Below are positions 1-6,457 of a stretch of DNA of 32,245 nucleotides, in pieces. Positions within the stretch are counted from its first letter, which is position 1; each line of letters opens with the position of its first letter. Source of the stretch: Clostridiales bacterium (GTDB taxonomy: Bacteria; Bacillota; Clostridia; Christensenellales; UBA1242); the NCBI GenBank assembly GCA_015055535.1, contig SVIA01000011.1:1-32245 (forward strand). Direction: 5' to 3'. The notes beneath the pieces are model-generated. The model was not told the origin of the DNA and made no database searches. It worked only from the letters and a program-made list of their open reading frames with translations. Position numbers and translations under genes: made by a program.

Positions 1-108
1 TATTTCTTTCTCCATATCAAGTCGCTTGTTTTGGTCTATATTTGTTAATGTTTTCTTTTCATTAAGCGGTATATCTCTGGTAATTTCTAGTATATAAGGT
101 TTGCACAT
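1..108 (-). other. Partial open frame running off the left edge (MCKPYILEITRDIPLNEKKTLTNIDQNKRLDMEKEI...), unidentified
   Basis: Open for 36 codons from an ATG at 108-106 to the window edge, in a different frame from rarA, starting where RarA homology ends. Confidence 0.3.
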
Positions 109-1006
109 TGTAGCACACTTCTTCCGAGCTATGTGCAATTAATCTTCTACTAAGTATCAATGGATCAATTCCACTATCAATTAATTTATTTGCATAAAAT
201 AGCGCGCTATCGGCGTCACTACCTCTAATACTTTTACAATAAGCACTAAGCATATCGTAAAAAATATCTTCATTTAAACTAAGTTTGAAATTTTGAGCTA
301 TTTGTTTAATTGTATCGCTATCTATAGCAATTTTTTCTTCATTATAATTTGTATTAACACAATATTCTAAAATATTTAATGATTTTCTAATATCCCCACC
401 AGAAAAAGATGCAATTAAATTTAAATTTTCTTTACTTATTTCTATATTTAAATTACCATAACCTCTTTCTTTGTTAATAATAGCACCTGTTAAAGCCTCA
501 ACTACATTTTGATTAGTCAGTGGTTTAAATTCATATACAAAACTTCGAGATACAAGCGCTCTTGTCATTGAAGTATAAGGGTTTTCTGTAGTCGATCCAA
601 TAAAAATAATGCTTCCTTCTTCTATGGCCTCTAATAGACTATCACTCTGAGCCTTACTCCACCTGTGACATTCATCTAATAATAAATATGTTCGTTTATT
701 AAGTAATCGCAAATTTGCCCTTGCTTCTTTTATTATTTGCTTAGCATCGCTCACGCCACTACTAATAGCATTTAATTTCTTAAAAATTCCATCACAACTA
801 GACGCAATAATGCTAGCAAGTGTGGTTTTACCCGTTCCCGGTGGTCCATAAAAAATAGAACTACCCACTCTTTTATTCTTTATTGCTTTAAATAGTGGAG
901 AGTTATTGTTTATAATATGTTCTTGCCCAATAAATTCTTCTATTTTAGTTGGTCTCATTTTATCCGCTAGTGGCGAAAATTTTTTATCATCTACATAGTT
1001 ATCCAT
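62..1006 (-). CDS. rarA: RarA/MgsA-type AAA+ ATPase (replication-associated recombination protein), C-terminus truncated
   Basis: ADKMRPTKIEEFIGQEHI, Walker A FYGPPGTGKTT, Walker B LLLDECHRW, STTENPY, SGGDIRKSLNILEY. Homology stops after 'LIAHSSEEV', where the family normally continues for over 100 residues. Confidence 0.9.
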   Translation of the reverse strand: MDNYVDDKKFSPLADKMRPTKIEEFIGQEHIINNNSPLFKAIKNKRVGSSIFYGPPGTGKTTLASIIASSCDGIFKKLNAISSGVSDAKQIIKEARANLRLLNKRTYLLLDECHRWSKAQSDSLLEAIEEGSIIFIGSTTENPYTSMTRALVSRSFVYEFKPLTNQNVVEALTGAIINKERGYGNLNIEISKENLNLIASFSGGDIRKSLNILEYCVNTNYNEEKIAIDSDTIKQIAQNFKLSLNEDIFYDMLSAYCKSIRGSDADSALFYANKLIDSGIDPLILSRRLIAHSSEEVCYNVQTLYTRNYQRYTA

Positions 1007-1012
1007 ATTATT

Positions 1013-1041
1013 ATTATAGCATAATTTACCATTAATTACAA
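1013..1041 (-). promoter_or_regulatory. Candidate rarA promoter TTGTAA-N17-TATAAT with TGN extension; ATG 6 nt after -10
   Basis: Minus strand TTGTAATTAATGGTAAATTATGCTATAATAATAATATG. Confidence 0.6.
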
Positions 1042-1122
1042 CTTATAGCAAAAATAAAATTTATAATTAAATAATAAATAAAAAACTTATATAAACAAAA
1101 CAATAAAATGCTTTTGACACAA

Positions 1123-1150
1123 AAAAACACAAACCGTAGTTTGTGTTTTT
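1123..1150 (-). terminator. Intrinsic terminator downstream of rplL
   Basis: AAAAACACAAAC-cgta-GTTTGTGTTTTT perfect 12-bp inverted repeat with a T-run on the minus strand. Confidence 0.85.
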
Positions 1151-1170
1151 GAATTTTATTAAGTTTGGAA

Positions 1171-1539
1171 TTATTTTAATTCTACTGTACAACCAGCTTC
1201 AGCAAGTTGAGCTTTTAATTCTTCTGCGCTAGCTTTAGAAACGTTTTCTTTAACAGTTGCAGGAGCACTTTCTACCATAGCTTTAGCTTCGCCAAGGCCA
1301 AGTCCTGTAATTTCTCTAACTGCTTTAATTGCAGCAATTTTTTTGCTTGCATCAACAGCTGTAATAACAACGTTGAATTCAGTTTTTTCTTCTGCTGCTT
1401 CAGCTACTGCTGGACCAGCTACTACTGTAGCTGCTGCTGCGCTAACACCAAATTCTTCTTCTAACATTTTTACTAAATCGCTTACTTCTACTAAGCTTAA
1501 AGTTTTAATTTCTTCTACAATTTTACTTAAATCTGCCAT
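1171..1539 (-). CDS. rplL: 50S ribosomal protein L7/L12
   Basis: [77 protein letters not shown]. Confidence 0.98.
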   Translation of the reverse strand: MADLSKIVEEIKTLSLVEVSDLVKMLEEEFGVSAAAATVVAGPAVAEAAEEKTEFNVVITAVDASKKIAAIKAVREITGLGLGEAKAMVESAPATVKENVSKASAEELKAQLAEAGCTVELK

Positions 1540-1575
1540 TTTAATTTTCTCCTTTAAATTTCAATTATTTTTTAA

Positions 1576-2067
1576 TTAAGCTTGTTCTTTATCAACAACA
1601 GCTTTTAATGTGCAAGCTAAATTTCTTGCTGGACCATTTAATACACATAGTAATTGTGCAATTAAAGTTTCCTTGTTTGGTAAATTTCCTAATTTTTCAA
1701 CTTCGGCCTTATCCATAAATTTACCATTCATAATACCACATTTAACAACTAGGTTTTTGTTTGTTTTAGCTGTTTCTGTAACAACTTTAGCAGCTGAAAC
1801 TTCATCTTCATAACCAAAAGCAAATGCAGTTGTGCCTTCTAAGTAACTATCAAAACCAGTGTATCCAAGTTCATTTAAAGCTCTTAACATTAAACGATTT
1901 TTATAAACTTTGTAGTCATCATTATTTTTTCTAAATTCACTTCTAAGTTTAGTATCATCTACAACGTTAATACCTTTATAATCTACAAATACAACAGTTT
2001 TTGCTTTACTTAGTTTGTCTTTAATTTCAGTAACTAAATTAGCTTTGTTTTGTAAATTTTCTTTCAT
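1576..2067 (-). CDS. rplJ: 50S ribosomal protein L10
   Basis: KTVVFVDYKGINVVDDTKLRSEFRKNNDDYKVYKNRLMLRAL...; adjacent to rplL; SD AGGAGGG. Confidence 0.97.
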   Translation of the reverse strand: MKENLQNKANLVTEIKDKLSKAKTVVFVDYKGINVVDDTKLRSEFRKNNDDYKVYKNRLMLRALNELGYTGFDSYLEGTTAFAFGYEDEVSAAKVVTETAKTNKNLVVKCGIMNGKFMDKAEVEKLGNLPNKETLIAQLLCVLNGPARNLACTLKAVVDKEQA

Positions 2068-2091
2068 AAGTCCCTCCTAATAAAATTCATT

Positions 2092-2120
2092 AAAAAACTC
2101 GAGCCATAATAAGACCCGAG
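2092..2120 (-). terminator. Attenuator hairpin of the L10 leader
   Basis: Minus strand CTCGGGTC-TTATTAT-GGCTCGAG-TTTTTT (8-bp stem with two G-U pairs, then a U-run). Confidence 0.75.
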
Positions 2121-2215
2121 CAAATTTTAAAACAAAAGAACTCTTAATCTTACCTCGGCAAGCATTAATTATAATTTACGCTTTCGCACTTGCTGTCTAT
2201 GGCTATAAACTTTTT
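2092..2215 (-). ncRNA. Ribosomal protein L10 leader
   Basis: Conserved TGCCGAGGTAAGATTAAGAG core upstream of rplJ, followed by an attenuator hairpin. Confidence 0.85.
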
Positions 2216-2225
2216 TAACGTTGTT

Positions 2226-2254
2226 ATTATACATCTTTTATTTTACTTTGTCAA
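2226..2254 (-). promoter_or_regulatory. rplJL sigma-A-type promoter, perfect consensus
   Basis: Minus strand TTGACA-N17-TATAAT (2249-2254 / 2226-2231). Confidence 0.85.
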
Positions 2255-2360
2255 CAATTTTTTTAAACTTTTTTAAATATTTTTTTAGCTTTTATGTTGT
2301 TTTTTATTATATTTTAATAATATTCAAAAACTGCATATTTATGCACGCATTATATTATTA

Positions 2361-2391
2361 AGTATTAAGTGTATTAAATACACTTAATACT
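2361..2391. repeat. Perfect 13-bp inverted repeat, 5-nt loop, no U-run
   Basis: AGTATTAAGTGTA-TTAAA-TACACTTAATACT. Confidence 0.9.
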
Positions 2392-2444
2392 GATCGCTTT
2401 ATATTTGTGTATAATTATTTTAATTTGCGTATAATTATGCTTAT

Positions 2445-3395
2445 TTATACAAACTCATCGCCACACTTTATTTTTCTTGCCAGCTTATAATTTTCATTAC
2501 TTTTACTAATTTCTAGTCTCTCTATTTTTCCATTATTATTACAAAGTTCCAGTGAAACTACTTTTGGTCTATAGATTGGATGTCTTAGTACTCTAGATTT
2601 TGCCATAGTTTTTTCATTTTTTGAAAACACTAAATACGTAAACTTTTCATCTTCAAAAGGGCTCTCTGCATCTTTTAAATTTTTATGAATTTTTATTCTA
2701 CTAATTCTACATGTAAAATGACACCAATTATTATTTTCAACAGGACAAGCTTTTGCGTGAGGACACGGCGCAATTAAATTTGCTCCTTTTTGTAGTAAAT
2801 ATTCTCTAATTTCTTTCATTTGTTTAAAATTTGATGGTGTTCCTGGTTCAATAATTACAAATAAATTATTGGTAGCTTCCCACATTTTATCTACTGCAAG
2901 AAAAAGACTTTCTTTTGGTAACTCGTTAAGCATATATGCCGTTGTTACCAAATCCGCCTTTTTTTTAATATTATTCTTTAATATATCAAAATTTTCCCAA
3001 TTAACTTTATTATTTAATTCATTATTATAAAAAATTAATTTTTTGCCCAAGTTTATCATTTCATTTTGATATTCAAAACATGTAATAGTATCAACATTAA
3101 ATACATTATTAATAGCAAAAGAACAGGCCCCAGTACCCGCACCAAAATCAAAAACCGTTTTAGGCGTTTTTTGTATTAAATTTTTTAAATTTTCTAATAC
3201 AGTATAACTAGAAGCATATGTAGCTGGCATTCTAGATAGCGCATAAGCTAGAACATCGTCTTTACTAGTAATAGATTTTTTATTTATATTTCTATAATTT
3301 TCACTTATACTTTTTGAACTGTTTTTTATATTTTTAAAATTTATTTTTTGGCTTTCATTATTTAACGCCAATTTTAAGTAAGTATCTAATTCCAT
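2445..3395 (-). CDS. Rsm22-family SAM-dependent methyltransferase
   Basis: VFDFGAGTGACSFA SAM motif; YMLNELP; VIIEPGTPSNF; cysteine cluster CPHAKACPVENNNWCHFTCR typical of Rsm22/METTL17. Confidence 0.85.
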   Translation of the reverse strand: MELDTYLKLALNNESQKINFKNIKNSSKSISENYRNINKKSITSKDDVLAYALSRMPATYASSYTVLENLKNLIQKTPKTVFDFGAGTGACSFAINNVFNVDTITCFEYQNEMINLGKKLIFYNNELNNKVNWENFDILKNNIKKKADLVTTAYMLNELPKESLFLAVDKMWEATNNLFVIIEPGTPSNFKQMKEIREYLLQKGANLIAPCPHAKACPVENNNWCHFTCRISRIKIHKNLKDAESPFEDEKFTYLVFSKNEKTMAKSRVLRHPIYRPKVVSLELCNNNGKIERLEISKSNENYKLARKIKCGDEFV

Positions 3396-3403
3396 AATCT
3401 TTC

Positions 3404-3739
3404 CTAAACTAAAACCAAAGTTATTCCACTATTATAATTTAAATCCGATGTTAAAAGTAACTCAGGGCAAATACGAGATAACTCAATTATTTTTTGTTTG
3501 GTTATAGTTTCACCTTTAAAATAATCTTTTATTTGATGTTCTCTTTTTAGCTTGTTTAATAATTGCTCTAACGCTTTTTTTATCTCTCCACCTTTTCCAT
3601 GACTTCCATAGCCAGTTATAACCTTTAAAATTTTTATATCAGAAAATTTAGCTCTATCTAATTCAACCAAAAATTCACCAAGAGCTTGGCTTACAGTTTG
3701 ATTTAAACTTTTTATATTAATTTCGATTAAATTTTCCAT
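3404..3739 (-). CDS. Smr-domain-like protein
   Basis: ILKVITGYGSHGKGGEIKKAL resembles the Smr (MutS2 C-terminal) core; SD AAGGA. Confidence 0.6.
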   Translation of the reverse strand: MENLIEINIKSLNQTVSQALGEFLVELDRAKFSDIKILKVITGYGSHGKGGEIKKALEQLLNKLKREHQIKDYFKGETITKQKIIELSRICPELLLTSDLNYNSGITLVLV

Positions 3740-3807
3740 TATTATCCTTACTATATTTTCAATTATAACATTTTAAATATTTATTAATTATTCTGCATAA
3801 TTATTTG

Positions 3808-4359
3808 TTATTTTGCATAATCATTCAAAACGGTTAAATATATTGAACCGTATTTTTTATGTTTTATAATATTATAATGTTCAATTTTTTCTAGTTTTCC
3901 TTTATCATGTTCCCAACATATTAAACCATTTTCATTTAATAAGTTATTATCCAAAATAAAATCAATTGCTTTTTCTGCTAAATCCAATTTATATGGTGGA
4001 TCAATAAATATAACATCAAATTTTAGATTTTTAGATTTATAACCTTTTAACGCTTTTAAATAATCACACCTTAAAACATTAACACTATTTTTTTCTACAC
4101 CTACATTTTGAAAGTTTTTAACTAGTATTTTATAAATATCTAAATTTTGTTCTACAAAATAACAAAATTTTGCACCTCTACTTAACGCTTCTAATCCCAA
4201 AGCTCCAGTACCCGCAAAAAGATCTAGACAAGTTGTATCATCTAAATCGCCTAAAATATCAAATAAAGATTCTTTTACTTTATCACTAGTAGGTCTAGTT
4301 GTTGGAACATTAAATTCAAATAATCTTTTATACTTATATTTACCTGCAATAATTCTCAT
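3808..4359 (-). CDS. rsmD: 16S rRNA (guanine966-N2)-methyltransferase
   Basis: MRIIAGKYK, TRPTSDKVKESLFDIL, LDLFAGTGALGLEALSRGA, DVIFIDPPY. Confidence 0.95.
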   Translation of the reverse strand: MRIIAGKYKYKRLFEFNVPTTRPTSDKVKESLFDILGDLDDTTCLDLFAGTGALGLEALSRGAKFCYFVEQNLDIYKILVKNFQNVGVEKNSVNVLRCDYLKALKGYKSKNLKFDVIFIDPPYKLDLAEKAIDFILDNNLLNENGLICWEHDKGKLEKIEHYNIIKHKKYGSIYLTVLNDYAK

Positions 4360-4365
4360 ATATTA

Positions 4366-4371
4366 ATTATA
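4366..4371 (-). promoter_or_regulatory. Candidate extended -10 (TGG-TATAAT) 6 nt from the rsmD ATG
   Basis: Minus strand ATATGGTATAATTAATATATGAGA. Confidence 0.5.
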
Positions 4372-4530
4372 CCATATTTTTAAAGATTTTTATATAAAAA
4401 CATTAAAAAAAACTAATTATTTTATAGTTTTTTTATGTTTTTTTGTAATTTTTACTTTAATTGTTTAATATACCATAAAAAATACTATAAATAAATTTTG
4501 TCTTTTTACAAATTGTTTACTAAACAAAAA

Positions 4531-4547
4531 AAGCACTTAAAGTGCTT
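4531..4547 (-). terminator. Terminator hairpin of alr overlapping its stop codon
   Basis: AAGCACTT-A-AAGTGCTT with A-run on + (U-run on the minus transcript). Confidence 0.75.
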
Positions 4548-5628
4548 CTAATATATTTAAATTAAATCGGTTATGATTTAAATTTGTTACAATCTCATAA
4601 CTTATAGTATTTACATTTTTTGAAATAAAGCTTACTGAATTTAATTTTTTATTATCATTTGAAATTACCGTTACAACATCTCCCACTTTACTATTCACAT
4701 TAGTAATATCAACTAAAATCATATCCATACAAACATTTATAATTTTACAAGGTTTATCGTTTACATATACATAATTGTTTTTATAATTTCTAAGTATTCC
4801 ATCTGCATATCCAAGCGGAAGTATTGCAACACGTCCATCTCTTTCTATTATAGTTTTACCATAGCCAACATATTCTTCTTCGTTAACCTTTTGAATCTCA
4901 ATTATTTGTGATTTTACAGAAAGTACTGGTTTTAATTTTTCATTTTCAATCTCTAGTCCATATAAACTAATACCAACCCTTACCATATTGCAAATATTCA
5001 AATAATCAACATTATTAAAAAGCCCTCTTGAATTTTCAAAATGAATATTTATACAATTTAAGTTTTTAATATTTTTAATAAAGTTTATAAATTTTAAATA
5101 TTGACTATTAGATAATTCTTTACTTTCAGAATTAAACAAATGCGAAAACACGCCTTCTAAAATTAAATAATTATTGTTTTTATTAATAAAATTTAACATA
5201 ACTTTTAAAGACTTTATATTTTTAATTCCAAGTCTATTCATTCCAGTATTAATTTTAATATGCAAATATGCCTTTTCTTTAACAATTTTACATTCTTTTA
5301 ATATCTCTTTTAATTGAAAAAACGAAAATACCGTTAAACTAATTTTATTTAAAATTAAATTTTTAAGTTTATCTTTGTTATAAGCTCCGCAAAGCAATAT
5401 TTTGTTTTTGTAAGCATAATTTCTTATCTTTAACGCTTCTTCTGTATTTGCAACGCCAAAAAAATCTACATTGTTTTTTAAAGTTAAAACTACAGTTTTT
5501 AAATCGTGCCCATAAGCATTAGCTTTAACCATTGCACAAATCTTTTTGTTTTTGGCTTTGTTTTTTATTGTTTTTAAGTTATCTATTAAATTTTTTTTAT
5601 TAATTTCTATACTATTAAAAAAATCCAT
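4537..5628 (-). CDS. alr: Alanine racemase
   Basis: CAMVKANAYGHDL (PLP lysine), INTGMNRLGI, MVRVGISLYG, VGYGKT, ILPLGYADGILR, VCMDMILVDI. Confidence 0.95.
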   Translation of the reverse strand: MDFFNSIEINKKNLIDNLKTIKNKAKNKKICAMVKANAYGHDLKTVVLTLKNNVDFFGVANTEEALKIRNYAYKNKILLCGAYNKDKLKNLILNKISLTVFSFFQLKEILKECKIVKEKAYLHIKINTGMNRLGIKNIKSLKVMLNFINKNNNYLILEGVFSHLFNSESKELSNSQYLKFINFIKNIKNLNCINIHFENSRGLFNNVDYLNICNMVRVGISLYGLEIENEKLKPVLSVKSQIIEIQKVNEEEYVGYGKTIIERDGRVAILPLGYADGILRNYKNNYVYVNDKPCKIINVCMDMILVDITNVNSKVGDVVTVISNDNKKLNSVSFISKNVNTISYEIVTNLNHNRFNLNILEAL

Positions 5629-5794
5629 ATAAAACTTATATGAATTTCTTTATTTTTATGCTACACGCCCGTAAGGTGTTTTTTGCGTTTTTATTTAAAA
5701 CAATTTTTATATTTATATATAGAGCATATATTAATCAAGTACATAATGATATTACAAAAAAATAAAAATTTAAATAAAATAAGGGCACAAAAAA

Positions 5795-5813
5795 AACGGC
5801 AACATGTGCCGTT
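5795..5813 (-). terminator. Terminator of the mini-pilin gene
   Basis: AACGGCA-ACATG-TGCCGTT with A-run at lower coordinates. Confidence 0.85.
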
Positions 5814-5825
5814 AATTTTTTTTGA

Positions 5826-6170
5826 TTATTGAGGTAATGTTACACCCAACCAACCTGGAATGTAAGTAACAAATACATTTAATAGAACAATTAATAAAAT
5901 TGTTACAGCTAAAGCAATTACAAAGTTAATAATTCTCTTTTTAGCTTCTTCCCTTTTGCTAGCATCTTCTGCTCTTGCCATGTTTACGCCAAGTACAACA
6001 GCATAAATTGTACCAGCAGTAGCAACAACGATTAACACGTAAGGTAATAATGTTTTTAAGAAATTAACAAGATCTCTTACCCAGTTCCATTCACCATTAG
6101 CGCCCCAATTGTTTGCAGTATTATTTGCAGTAGTTGCTAACATTGCCAACTTAAATAAAAAGTTTTTCAT
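5826..6170 (-). CDS. Small two-TM VirB2/TrbC-like pilin-type protein
   Basis: LLPYVLIVVATAGTIYAVVLGVNMARAEDASKREEAKKRIINFVIALAVTILLIVLLNVF: two hydrophobic helices separated by a short charged ARAEDxxKREEAKKRIIN loop; SD GGGGG. Confidence 0.7.
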   Translation of the reverse strand: MKNFLFKLAMLATTANNTANNWGANGEWNWVRDLVNFLKTLLPYVLIVVATAGTIYAVVLGVNMARAEDASKREEAKKRIINFVIALAVTILLIVLLNVFVTYIPGWLGVTLPQ

Positions 6171-6202
6171 TTTAATTCCCCCATAAAAATATGAATTTTA
6201 TT

Positions 6203-6226
6203 AAGTTGGCATACTTAGCCAACCTT
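6203..6226 (-). promoter_or_regulatory. 5'-UTR hairpin of the mini-pilin mRNA
   Basis: AAGTTGGC-atactta-GCCAACcTT with a one-nt bulge, near the predicted 5' end. Confidence 0.6.
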
Positions 6227-6236
6227 ATTTACACAA

Positions 6237-6265
6237 ATTTTAACACAACTTTTAATATAAATCAA
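6237..6265 (-). promoter_or_regulatory. Candidate mini-pilin promoter TTGATT-N17-TAAAAT with TGN extension
   Basis: Minus strand TTGATTTATATTAAAAGTTGTGTTAAAAT. Confidence 0.6.
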
Positions 6266-6340
6266 ACAATTTCAACATTTTTTTTATTTTTTTTTATTTT
6301 TTTTAAAATTAATTATTTTTTTAAAAAATGATTAATAAAT

Positions 6341-6370
6341 TTGATTTTTTATTTTATGTTATGGTAAAAT
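6341..6370 (+). promoter_or_regulatory. Candidate virD4-like promoter TTGATT-N18-TAAAAT with TGN extension
   Basis: TTGATTTTTTATTTTATGTTATGGTAAAAT. Confidence 0.55.
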
Positions 6371-6457
6371 TACAAAGAAACTATTATTTATGAATTTCTT
6401 TTATGTTTATAAATAGTATAACAAATTTTAAATATTTTATTTATAAAAGAGGGCATT

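Noticed and set aside
1343-1579. + strand ORF antisense to rplL
   Set aside because: Fully overlaps the strongly supported rplL; Ala/Ser/Thr composition mirrors the rplL complement; no independent evidence.
1610-1813. + strand ORF antisense to rplJ
   Set aside because: Mirror frame of a conserved ribosomal gene; no SD or homology.
5660-5690. Possible riboswitch or T-box-like element upstream of alr (GCTACACGCCCGTAAGGTGTTTTTT)
   Set aside because: Only a weak, bulged stem; no recognised riboswitch core.
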